This document shows positions 1 through 7,172 of a stretch of 19,467 nucleotides of DNA, piece after piece. The stretch's first letter is position 1. The number at the start of each line of letters is the position of its first letter. This DNA comes from Spirochaetales bacterium (GTDB taxonomy: Bacteria; Spirochaetota; Spirochaetia; DSM-27196; PWMO01): contig SLTF01000214.1 of assembly GCA_007130025.1 (NCBI GenBank), positions 1 to 19,467 of the forward strand, written 5' to 3'. Below the pieces are notes generated by a model, which did not search any database, was not told the origin of the DNA, and saw only the letters and a program-made list of their open reading frames with translations. Position numbers and translations under genes: made by a program.

Positions 1-612
1 GAACCCGACGAGTCCGCCGCGCAGCGTCCTGATCAGGGCTCCATTGGCGCTGATCAGAAGAATTTCCTGCTGAGTAAAGGAGGTGACATAAAACGAGCCG
101 TCGGCCCGCGGACGGACGGCAGTTGGCCGGCGGAACCGGACCTCGCCGTTCACCACGCCTTCGATCTCGGCGGTTACCACGTAGCGATCGGGGCGAATCA
201 CACCCCGCGTGACGCTCTGTCGGCGTTCGATGATCTCGACGAGGTTCTCCAGATGCTCCCGAGAGCCTCCGAGTTCGAGGGCCGTGCGAAACTCGCTGAC
301 CGCCGCCGCTTCGAAGCCCGACGAGAGAAACGCGCGACCGAGCCATGTCCGTGATTCCACGTTATCCGGCACCAGAGAGAGGGCTCGGGTGAATGAGAGA
401 ATCGACTCGTTGAACAGCCCATTGTGGTAGGCAACGACACCCCAGCGAAACTCTTCGGCTGCCTCCGCGGACGCCATATTCAGCGGATTGGCGGACAGCC
501 CTCCTCCGGTTACCAGAAGCAGCGCAGCAATCAACACCGGAAGCGGCCCGGCAGGGAGCCATGCGGTTCGAGCCGGCCGTGCATTCCGCCCGGGGCGTCG
601 CGATACGGTCAT
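1..612 (-). CDS. Secreted TPR / NHL-like beta-propeller protein (C-terminus beyond the left edge)
   Basis: The reading frame is open from an ATG at 612 down to base 1, giving 204 residues with no stop, so this is the N-terminal part of a longer protein. Residues 1-16 are Arg-rich, and 20-40 form a hydrophobic segment ending LSA-NP, which fits a signal peptide with signal peptidase I cleavage; no lipobox Cys is visible. Residues about 50-118 form TPR-like helices (for example EEFRWGVVAYHNGLFNES). From about 162 the sequence reads RRPTAVRPRADGSFYVTSFT followed by QQEILLISANGALIRTLRGG, which resembles the first blade of an NHL-type propeller. The start overlaps the stop of the upstream TPR gene by 4 nt (ATGA), so translation is probably coupled. 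A periplasmic or surface scaffold role is likely; the ligand is unknown. Confidence 0.8.
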   Translation of the reverse strand, partial: MTVSRRPGRNARPARTAWLPAGPLPVLIAALLLVTGGGLSANPLNMASAEAAEEFRWGVVAYHNGLFNESILSFTRALSLVPDNVESRTWLGRAFLSSGFEAAAVSEFRTALELGGSREHLENLVEIIERRQSVTRGVIRPDRYVVTAEIEGVVNGEVRFRRPTAVRPRADGSFYVTSFTQQEILLISANGALIRTLRGGLVGF

Positions 613-1286
613 CGCCGCCCTCCCCGACGCATCTGCGCCCGCCTGGCCTGCTGCAGATGCGCTTCGATCTCGGTGTTGTCAGGCGCGCGATCAACGGCTT
701 TGGTCAGTATCTTCACCGCCTCGTCCATCTTGCCCATACGATAGTACACCCATCCGAGCGTATCGAGATAGGCCGGGTTCTCCGGATTTTGGGACACTGC
801 CTTCTTGCTGTACGAGAGCGCGATATCGAGCTTCATGTTGCTGTCGGCAAGAATGAAGGCCAGAGAGTTCAGGGCGGTGCTATTTCTCGGGTCAATGCGA
901 AGCGCCTTCTCGAGATACGAAATGCTCGTTGGCGTTTTCCGCTGATGATGCGTGACATAGGCGAGCGCGGCATAGACTTTGGCGGACTCGTAGCCGTCGT
1001 CGAGCAAGCGGGTGAACTCGAACTCCGCAAGACGGAAGCGGTTGGTCACGGTGTAAATATAGCCCAGAATCATCCGACTCTGGTAGATGTGGGGAAAACT
1101 CATTCCCGAACCCAGAACCTGCTCCAGAAAGATCAACGCCTCGTCGAACTTTCCCAGATGGGTGTAGCAGAGGCCAAGATAGTACGAGAGCTCAAAGTGC
1201 TGCTCTTCGGGAACGTCGGCGTTGAGAAACTCCTGGAGCGCAGCCTCGTAGCGGCGTTGTTTCAAGAGCTGAACCGCCTTCTCCAT
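609..1286 (-). CDS. TPR repeat protein, 225 aa
   Basis: Almost the whole protein consists of tandem 34-residue TPR units, for example FELSYYLGLCYTHLGKFDEA (about residues 31-50), STALNSLAFILADSNMKLDI and PAYLDTLGWVYYRMGKMDEA, with the Gly/Ala and Pro spacing typical of TPR helices. There is no signal peptide or membrane segment, so it is probably cytoplasmic or relies on its neighbour for localisation. The ATG overlaps the surE stop by one base (TAATG) and the stop overlaps the next start by 4 nt (ATGA), placing it firmly inside the galK-like/surE/TPR/propeller operon. TPR proteins are protein-protein adaptors; the partner here is unknown, but the downstream secreted TPR/propeller protein is the obvious candidate by coupling. 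Confidence 0.88.
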   Translation of the reverse strand: MEKAVQLLKQRRYEAALQEFLNADVPEEQHFELSYYLGLCYTHLGKFDEALIFLEQVLGSGMSFPHIYQSRMILGYIYTVTNRFRLAEFEFTRLLDDGYESAKVYAALAYVTHHQRKTPTSISYLEKALRIDPRNSTALNSLAFILADSNMKLDIALSYSKKAVSQNPENPAYLDTLGWVYYRMGKMDEAVKILTKAVDRAPDNTEIEAHLQQARRAQMRRGGRR

Positions 1287-2038
1287 TATGCTCCCGCGTC
1301 TCCAAAGACGGCGCTGCGATACGCCTCATCGTCGTGGTGATTGACGGGATCGATGCTGATCGGACTGACCGCGACGATCCCGTTTGAAACGGCGTGCCAG
1401 TCGGATTCCGGGGGGAGCTCGGTTTCTACCGGACTGCCCGAGAGGAAGTAGTAGGTGTCGCCCCTCGGACCTTCAAAACGCACCAGATGGTCCTTGTAGA
1501 GACGGCGACACGGCTGAGTGATGGCAACCCGGGAGATTGGGTTGGGAGTATTCGGTGCGTTGACGTTGATGAAATGGTGGTGATTCCAGAGGCTGCGCAG
1601 CTGTTCGGCGTGCTGTGCGATGAACTGCGCAACCGGCTCGAAATGGAAGGGTTCAACGTACGAATCCAGCGACACGGCAATCCCCGGCACGTTCATGATC
1701 GCGGCCTGTCGTGCAGCGGCAACGGTACCCGAGTAGATGATATCGGTACCAAGATTCGGTCCGATATTGATGCCCGAGATGACCAGATCGGCGGGTTGTG
1801 GGCAGACCTCAAGCAGTCCGATGATCACACTGTCCGCCGGCGATCCGCTGGTGCAATAGACGCGCTGCGACAGCTCCTTGACCGAAACCGGGCCCTTTAA
1901 CGTGATGTAGTGAGACATTGCGCTGCGCTCCCCATCGGGGGCGAGTACCCATACCTCGTGGTCGGGTTCCAGCGCGGTTCGCAGCGCTTCGAGCCCCGGG
2001 CTGAACACGCCGTCATCGTTGGTCAACAGTATCCGCAT
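1286..2038 (-). CDS. surE: 5'/3'-nucleotidase SurE
   Basis: A metal-dependent acid phosphatase that dephosphorylates nucleoside 5'- or 3'-monophosphates and is linked to stationary-phase survival. The family's metal-site residues are all present: N7-D8-D9 in the opening LLTNDDGVFSPG, S39 in APDGERSAMSH, and N95 in SGINIGPNLGTD, followed by the conserved YSGTVAAAR stretch. At 250 aa it is the usual length. The ATG at 2038 has a clear ribosome binding site (GGAGG, 4-5 nt upstream). It follows the GalK-like gene by 18 nt and overlaps the next TPR gene by one base, so it is co-transcribed with them. The protein is cytoplasmic, and nothing in the sequence suggests loss of activity. Confidence 0.95.
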   Translation of the reverse strand: MRILLTNDDGVFSPGLEALRTALEPDHEVWVLAPDGERSAMSHYITLKGPVSVKELSQRVYCTSGSPADSVIIGLLEVCPQPADLVISGINIGPNLGTDIIYSGTVAAARQAAIMNVPGIAVSLDSYVEPFHFEPVAQFIAQHAEQLRSLWNHHHFINVNAPNTPNPISRVAITQPCRRLYKDHLVRFEGPRGDTYYFLSGSPVETELPPESDWHAVSNGIVAVSPISIDPVNHHDDEAYRSAVFGDAGA

Positions 2039-2056
2039 CGAACCTCCAACCTCACA

Positions 2057-3205
2057 CTACACGGCTTCGAGCCGTGCGCCTTCGTCAGGTGTCGCAATAA
2101 ACGGCTCCGGCCGAAACCCGAATATTCGCTCGTATTCTTCCAGGCGACCATAGTACGCCTCGATTGATGATTCTTCAACAAGGGCGACGGCACATCCACC
2201 GAAGCCGTTTCCCGTGATGCGAGCCCCCAGAATGCCGTTTGCTTCGGTTGACCGCTTCACAATCCAATCGATCTCCGGGCAGGAAACCTCGTAGAGATCA
2301 CGCAGACTCGCATGCGACCGAGTCAATAACCGGCCAACCGACGCGAGATCCCGACGACGCAACGATTTCACCACGTCACGAACACGCTGGTTCTCGTGCA
2401 CCACGTGAAGACACCGTCGACGGGCGTTCTCAGGGATCCGTCCCATTGCCTCGTCAAGGTCCTCCAGCGTGAAATCTCTCAGGGATTTCCCCGGCCGTCG
2501 TTCCTGCATCACGTCAACACAGGTCCGACAGTCGTTCAGTCGCTCGCCGTACTCGTTCCGGGCGGGCGAGATGGGAACGCGAGAATCGATGACAACAATT
2601 CGGTGGTCGCGCAGAGACAGCCCAACCGGCACCGTCTCGCGGGTACGCGCATCGTAGAGCAGCGCGGCGTCGCGTTCGGCCCGCAGAGCGGTTGCACACT
2701 CGCTCGCGCCCACGGTTCGACCCATGAAATCGCGTTCAGCGGCAACCGCGATGTCGAGCAGTTCGCCCGCGGCGAGATCAAGCTCAAACAGCGCGTTCAG
2801 GGCGGTGCACACCGCCGCGGTGATGGCCGCCGAGCTGGCGAGCCCGATACCGGTGGGAACGTCGCCGCCGATCGTCAGATTGAGTCCCGAGATGGAGAAA
2901 TCACGTTCCAGGATCTGGGCGATCACCCCTTTGGCGAGATTGGCCCAGCGGTCTTCCCGTTTGAATTTGAGGCCGCCGATGGTTGTGCGCTTCCGCTCGC
3001 CAAAGTCCGCCGCAAAAAAACGCAGGGCCTGGTCGGTTCGCTGTGAAACGGCCACGTGCATTCGCCGATCAACCGCCATCTGCAGAACGGTGCCTTCGGA
3101 TTCCTCGGTATGAGCACCCATGAGGTTCACCGTACCGGGCGCCGATACGACGATATCGGGGGCAGATTCAAATTCTGCCTGATGGTGAGTGCTCACGTTG
3201 TACAC
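2057..3205 (-). CDS. GalK-family GHMP kinase with altered sugar-site residues
   Basis: The 382-aa length and three GHMP motifs fit galactokinase. Motif 1 is at residues 22-38 (APGTVNLMGAHTEESEG), the ATP-binding motif 2 at 117-127 (PTGIGLASSAA), and motif 3 at about 330-338 (ITGNGFGGC). The nucleotide-binding motifs are intact. The galactose-site signature, normally APGRVNLIGEHTDYN, has Thr25 for Arg, Ala31 for Glu and Glu34 for Asp. The segment that normally carries the catalytic Asp (GIMDQ) reads GASEC, with Glu169 at that position. It is therefore a GHMP sugar kinase of the GalK type by descent, but galactose may not be its substrate, so I withhold the symbol. No galT or galE is nearby. 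The start is GTG at 3205 with an AGGGGG element about 9 nt upstream. It is the first gene of an operon with surE. Confidence 0.85.
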   Translation of the reverse strand: MYNVSTHHQAEFESAPDIVVSAPGTVNLMGAHTEESEGTVLQMAVDRRMHVAVSQRTDQALRFFAADFGERKRTTIGGLKFKREDRWANLAKGVIAQILERDFSISGLNLTIGGDVPTGIGLASSAAITAAVCTALNALFELDLAAGELLDIAVAAERDFMGRTVGASECATALRAERDAALLYDARTRETVPVGLSLRDHRIVVIDSRVPISPARNEYGERLNDCRTCVDVMQERRPGKSLRDFTLEDLDEAMGRIPENARRRCLHVVHENQRVRDVVKSLRRRDLASVGRLLTRSHASLRDLYEVSCPEIDWIVKRSTEANGILGARITGNGFGGCAVALVEESSIEAYYGRLEEYERIFGFRPEPFIATPDEGARLEAV

Positions 3206-3241
3206 GAATCCGGGCCCCCTGCCGCTTAAACCTTCCGCCGC

Positions 3242-3270
3242 ATTCTATCTCATTCCGCGGAAGTGTTCAA
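3242..3270 (-). promoter_or_regulatory. Sigma70-type promoter for the galK-like/surE/TPR operon
   Basis: Read on the minus strand, TTGAAC (3270-3265) is followed by exactly 17 nt and TAGAAT (3247-3242), close to the TTGACA/TATAAT consensus. It lies about 37 nt upstream of the GTG start at 3205, in the 89-nt gap between the divergent GalK-like and lnt genes. Recognised by eye; no start-site data. Confidence 0.65.
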
Positions 3271-3294
3271 CAAACCCCGTTTTTCGGCTACGGT

Positions 3295-5007
3295 ATGCCC
3301 GTGAAAAACCGTAGACTCCTGCTTGTGCCGGCCACCGCGCTGGTCTATTCGCTGGCCGTTCCCAACGAGTTCCTTACCGCCGGGAACCCCCTGCTTGCGC
3401 TGATCGGCCTTGCCGGCTACTTCGCTGCCCTGGCCGCTTCAGACTCAAACCGTGAAGCGCGTCGACTCGGCGCCCTCTTTGGCGCGGTATCGACGATACT
3501 GTCCAACTACTGGTTGATGTTTTTTGGCGATTTTTCGGTATGGACGATCGGTGGTGCGGCCCTGGGGTACGCCATATACCATGCGCTGCTCGGCCCGATT
3601 CTCCGGCGAACCTGGGAGAATCCCGCGGCGTGGCGAGCCGTCGCGATTGCCGTGGTCTGGACGGCGTACGAGTACTTCAAGTCGATTGGCTTTCTTGCCT
3701 ATCCGTGGGGGCTCATTGCCTATCCCGCAGCTACCATCCCCGTCCTGATCCAGCATGTGGATATCACCGGCGTCTGGGCACTCTCTTTCATCTTTGCCAC
3801 GGTGAACGCCATCCTTGCCGAACGGATGATCCCCATCCTGGGATCGCCTCGCCGGGTGGCCGAGATCGGAGATGCCCAAACCGGATGCACAGGGATCGGG
3901 TACGTCGACGTTCGTACTGCGTTTATGCCGGTACGACCCTCGTGGTCGATGCGACAGCTCATCTGGATTGCAGCGATCGTCGTACTGATGCTCGGGTACG
4001 GTGCTGTGCGACTGGCCACACCGATCCCTGAGATAGCCCGCCTTCGGTTGGTTCTGGTACAACAAAACGTCAATGCGTGGCAACGAGGACGGGAGGAAGA
4101 CGCCCTGCGAGCTGCGCAACAGTTGAGCCTCGATGCGGTTGCCGCGTCATCCGAACCGGTAGATCTGCTTGTCTGGAGCGAGACCTCACTGCGACGCCCG
4201 TTTCGTGAGTACATCGGATTCTACGCCACAACACCGCCCGAGCAGCCGTTGACCCGGTTTCTCGAAGAGGTGAACATTCCGTTGCTGACGGGGGCGCCCT
4301 TTCTCGCCGACGCCGAGAGCTGGGAGATCTACAACGCGGCGATTCTCATCGGGCCCGACGGGCAACTCAAGCAGCATTACGGGAAACAACATCTCGTTCC
4401 GTTTGCCGAGAGTATCCCCTTCTGGAACGTACCAGCGGTTCGCACCTTTTTCCAGGAGGTCATCGGGCTGTACGGGGTATGGAGCGTTGGTCCGGAGTAC
4501 CGGCTCTTTGAGATCACCCCTCACGAACGTCGAATCGACGAATCCGGGTATCATCCATCCGCACCGATTCGAATCGGGACCCCGATCTGCTTTGAGGACG
4601 CCTTTGCCTATCTCGTTCGAGGGTTTGTTCTCTCGGGAGCAGATCTCCTGATCAACCTTACCGACAACTCGTGGTCGAATACCAACTCCGCGCAGTTCCA
4701 GCACTTTGTTGCCGCGCAGTTCAGACCAATCGAGGTGCGACGCACGCTGGTACGGTCGACCAACTCAGGGCTGACCACCGTGCTGGATGCCCACGGTCGG
4801 GTGATTGCAGAACTGCCGATGTTTGAGCAGGGCACCCTGACAATTGACGTTCCGGTCTATCGGGAACACCACTTGACCTTCTACACGCGCTTTGGTGACT
4901 ACCTTCCCCAGCTTTTCCTGCTGCTCTGGCTGGTGCTGGTGGTCTTCCAGGCGCATCGCGACGGTTACCTTTCGCCACTCGGGCGGAAAAACAGAAAGCC
5001 CCGCTGA
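3295..5007 (+). CDS. lnt: Apolipoprotein N-acyltransferase, first copy
   Basis: Lnt transfers an acyl chain from a phospholipid to the N-terminal Cys of diacylglyceryl lipoproteins, the last step of lipoprotein maturation, at the periplasmic face of the inner membrane. Residues 1-240 contain about six hydrophobic segments (for example LLLVPATALVYSLAVP and LIWIAAIVVLMLGYGAVRLA). A nitrilase domain follows, carrying the triad Glu296 (VWSETSL), Lys364 (YGKQHLVPF) and Cys432 (GTPICFEDAF), plus the essential Glu in PFAES. A final membrane segment (LFLLLWLVLVVFQ) ends the protein. At 570 aa it is longer than E. coli Lnt (512 aa). Start ATG 3295; no good Shine-Dalgarno is visible, so GTG 3301 is possible. 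The stop codon lies in the loop of a terminator. A second Lnt lies at 9852-11498. Confidence 0.93.
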   Translation: MPVKNRRLLLVPATALVYSLAVPNEFLTAGNPLLALIGLAGYFAALAASDSNREARRLGALFGAVSTILSNYWLMFFGDFSVWTIGGAALGYAIYHALLGPILRRTWENPAAWRAVAIAVVWTAYEYFKSIGFLAYPWGLIAYPAATIPVLIQHVDITGVWALSFIFATVNAILAERMIPILGSPRRVAEIGDAQTGCTGIGYVDVRTAFMPVRPSWSMRQLIWIAAIVVLMLGYGAVRLATPIPEIARLRLVLVQQNVNAWQRGREEDALRAAQQLSLDAVAASSEPVDLLVWSETSLRRPFREYIGFYATTPPEQPLTRFLEEVNIPLLTGAPFLADAESWEIYNAAILIGPDGQLKQHYGKQHLVPFAESIPFWNVPAVRTFFQEVIGLYGVWSVGPEYRLFEITPHERRIDESGYHPSAPIRIGTPICFEDAFAYLVRGFVLSGADLLINLTDNSWSNTNSAQFQHFVAAQFRPIEVRRTLVRSTNSGLTTVLDAHGRVIAELPMFEQGTLTIDVPVYREHHLTFYTRFGDYLPQLFLLLWLVLVVFQAHRDGYLSPLGRKNRKPR

Positions 5008-5018
5008 TTGCGGGGCTT
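4981..5018. terminator. Shared bidirectional terminator between lnt and rpmE
   Basis: AAGCCCCGC (4996-5004), a 5-nt loop TGATT and GCGGGGCTT (5010-5018) make a 9-bp GC-rich stem. On the minus strand it is followed by TTTCTGTTTTT, a good U-tract for ending the rho-rpmE transcript. On the plus strand the T-run is weaker. The TGA stop of the first lnt begins at the first loop base (5005-5007), so the last codons of lnt double as the ascending terminator arm. Confidence 0.85.
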
Positions 5019-5067
5019 CTGTTATGCGAGCGCGCACACACACCGGCGTGTGCAAGTTCCGAGACGA

Positions 5068-5316
5068 TCAGTTCTTGATGTTGTACTTGCGCTTGAACCG
5101 TTCGACCCGTCCCGCCGTATCAACCAGCGTCTGCTTGCCGGTGAAGAAGGGATGCGACGCACTCGAGATTTCCACGTCGACCACCGGATACTCGTTTCCG
5201 TCTTCGTACTTGACGGTCTGTTTGCTGCTGGTTGTCGATCGACTCAAAAAGAGCGTGCCGGATGCGGTATCTCGGAATACCACCATCTGCGAGTTGGGAT
5301 GAATGTCTTGTTTCAC
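5068..5316 (-). CDS. rpmE: Ribosomal protein bL31, type B
   Basis: An 82-aa protein of the 50S subunit that bridges toward the 30S head. The N-terminus MKQDIHPNSQMVVFRDTASG and the FLSRSTTSSKQTV and SSASHPFFTGKQTLVDTAGR stretches are diagnostic of L31. There is no CxxC zinc ribbon, making it the Zn-independent type B form. The start is GTG at 5316 with GGAGG 7 nt upstream. It follows rho by 39 nt with no terminator between, and is followed by the shared hairpin near 5000. A rho-rpmE pairing is common in bacteria. Confidence 0.95.
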   Translation of the reverse strand: MKQDIHPNSQMVVFRDTASGTLFLSRSTTSSKQTVKYEDGNEYPVVDVEISSASHPFFTGKQTLVDTAGRVERFKRKYNIKN

Positions 5317-5355
5317 TGCAAATCCTCCAGAGCCTGTCCTGTGCGACCGATGACG

Positions 5356-6984
5356 TTAATCGGCAACCGATGAGGTGTTCATCGACCGCAAGAAGGCCTC
5401 ATTATTCTTAGTTTTCTGCATCCTGTCAATGAGCAGCTCGATCACTTCAACGTCGTCCATTGGATTGATCACCTTGCGAAGAATCCACATCTTCTGCAAC
5501 TCTTCTTCGGTCAGCAGAAGGTCTTCTTTGCGGGTGCCCGACTTCTTGATGTTGATGGCGGGATAGAGCCGTCGATCGGCAATGCGGCGATCGAGAATGA
5601 TCTCCATGTTACCGGTTCCCTTGAACTCTTCAAAGATGACTTCGTCCATGCGGCTTCCGGTCTCGATGAGGGCCGTCGCAACGATGGTCAGGCTTCCGCC
5701 GTCTTCGATATTACGCGCCGCGCCAAAGAACCGCTTCGGCTTGTGAAGGGCGTTTGAGTCGACACCACCGGACAGGATTTTCCCCGATGTGGGAACCGTC
5801 TGGTTGTAGGCGCGCGCAAGGCGGGTGATCGAGTCGAGCAGAATCACAACGTCCTTCTTGTGCTCCACCAGGCGCCGTGCTTTCTCAAGCACCATCTCCG
5901 CAACCTGAACGTGGCGGGTCGCCTGCTCGTCGAAGGTTGACGAGATAACCTCCGCCTTTACGTTGCGCTGCATGTCGGTGACCTCTTCGGGTCGTTCGTC
6001 GATCAGCAGCACGATCATGTAGACTTCGGGATGGTTGTGCGTGATCGCGTTGGCAATGCGCTGCAGCAGCACGGTTTTTCCGGTTCGCGGAGGGGACACG
6101 ATCAAGCCGCGCTGCCCCTTTCCAATCGGGCAGAAGAGGTTGATCATCCGCGTCGACGAGTCGCCGGTGGGGACCTCCATGTTGAGCCGCTCATCAGGGT
6201 AGAGCGGTGTGAGGTTGTCAAAGGGAATCCGCGTCTGCGCAACCGTTGGGTTGTCGAAGTTAACCGTCTCCACCCGCAGCATCGCGAAGAAGCGCTCGCC
6301 TTCCTTGGGAGGCCGAATCTGGCCGTAGACCGTATCGCCGGTCTTGAGGTTGAACAGGCGAATCTGGGACGGTGAGATGTAGATGTCGTCGGAGCCGGGC
6401 AGGTACGAGTTCTGGGGTGACCGCAGAAATCCGTAGCCGTCGGGAAGGATCTCCAGGGAGCCGTAGGCGTAGATGGTGCCGTTGCGCTCGGTATGCGCCT
6501 TCAGGATCGCAAAGATCACTTCCTGCTTCTTGAGGGCGAGGAGGTTCTCCTGGCTGATCCCGATCTTGGCCGCAAACTTGCGCAGCTCCTTCATGTTCAT
6601 CATGGTCAGATCGTTGATGCTCAGGCTCTTCTCGTCGCCACCCCGCCCGGATCGACGATGCGCACGATTGTCGTTATGGCCATTCGCGTTTGCCTGCTCG
6701 TCAGCAGAATCGTCGTTGCCGTTGTCAGGCTCCATGCCCATCTCCTGATCGTTCGGCATTGAAGTCGGCGCCACACGACCGTTTCGTTCAGCATCTTTAG
6801 TTACCGAGACGCGAACCTTTTTCCGCCGCGGTTCGCGTTGCTCGCGCTGAGCATTCCGCGATTCCGGTGACTCCTCCGTGGAAGCAGCCGATTCGGAGAG
6901 ATCGAGCTGGGCCTGAGTTATGTCTTCAGCGGGTCCTCCCGCCTCGTCTGAGTGAGTCGATCGTTTCTTGCGGATGATTGCCAT
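5356..6984 (-). CDS. rho: Transcription termination factor Rho with long N-terminal extension
   Basis: A hexameric RNA-dependent ATPase that terminates transcription. Residues 1-118 are a low-complexity, charged region, acidic and Asn-rich in parts and basic in others (for example QREQREPRRKKVRVSV). The Rho N-terminal helical domain is at about 121-165, the cold-shock-like RNA-binding domain at about 170-240 (ILPDGYGFLRSP), and the ATPase core has P-loop SPPRTGKT with Lys303, Walker B VVILLDSITR, and the Q-loop-region motif GGVDSNAL. At 542 aa it exceeds E. coli Rho (419 aa), and the extra length is all N-terminal. ATG 6984 has GGAGA 6-7 nt upstream. A dedicated promoter in the end of cinA and a leader of about 150 nt precede it; rpmE follows. 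Confidence 0.97.
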   Translation of the reverse strand: MAIIRKKRSTHSDEAGGPAEDITQAQLDLSESAASTEESPESRNAQREQREPRRKKVRVSVTKDAERNGRVAPTSMPNDQEMGMEPDNGNDDSADEQANANGHNDNRAHRRSGRGGDEKSLSINDLTMMNMKELRKFAAKIGISQENLLALKKQEVIFAILKAHTERNGTIYAYGSLEILPDGYGFLRSPQNSYLPGSDDIYISPSQIRLFNLKTGDTVYGQIRPPKEGERFFAMLRVETVNFDNPTVAQTRIPFDNLTPLYPDERLNMEVPTGDSSTRMINLFCPIGKGQRGLIVSPPRTGKTVLLQRIANAITHNHPEVYMIVLLIDERPEEVTDMQRNVKAEVISSTFDEQATRHVQVAEMVLEKARRLVEHKKDVVILLDSITRLARAYNQTVPTSGKILSGGVDSNALHKPKRFFGAARNIEDGGSLTIVATALIETGSRMDEVIFEEFKGTGNMEIILDRRIADRRLYPAINIKKSGTRKEDLLLTEEELQKMWILRKVINPMDDVEVIELLIDRMQKTKNNEAFLRSMNTSSVAD

Positions 6985-7142
6985 TTAGATTCTCCACGTA
7001 CGGATTTCGTGAGTGTTGAGGCGGAACGAAAACCCCGATTGACGTGCGCACGGAGACGCGGTGACCGTGCCGGTTGGTCGGATATTCATTCGCTTTGAAG
7101 CACTGTTATGGGACACAACGGATAACCCGTGAGGGTCATTTC
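6985..7142 (-). promoter_or_regulatory. Rho mRNA 5' leader (candidate autoregulatory region)
   Basis: About 150 nt separate the predicted start site (near 7137) from the rho ATG, with no gene in between. The transcript would be rich in YC dinucleotides and contains a 6-bp hairpin GCACGG/CCGTGC (7070-7048, 11-nt loop). It also contains a 17-codon frame, ATG 7139 to TGA 7086, without a ribosome binding site. Rho genes elsewhere are autogenously attenuated in their leaders; that this leader does the same is inference. Confidence 0.35.
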
Positions 7143-7172
7143 ACTATATTCCCAATTCTTCCTTACTGTCAA
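7143..7172 (-). promoter_or_regulatory. Strong sigma70-type promoter for rho, inside the 3' end of cinA
   Basis: Read on the minus strand, TTGACA (7172-7167, exact consensus) is followed by 18 nt and TATAGT (7148-7143). The -35 lies in the codons for Leu-Leu-Asp-Ser near the CinA C-terminus, and the -10 overlaps the cinA TAG stop (7146-7144). It gives rho transcription independent of the long upstream operon. Confidence 0.75.

Noticed and set aside
561..1340. 259-codon plus-strand frame opposite the TPR gene
   Set aside because: Antisense to a convincing TPR protein within a tightly overlapped operon; no recognisable motif.
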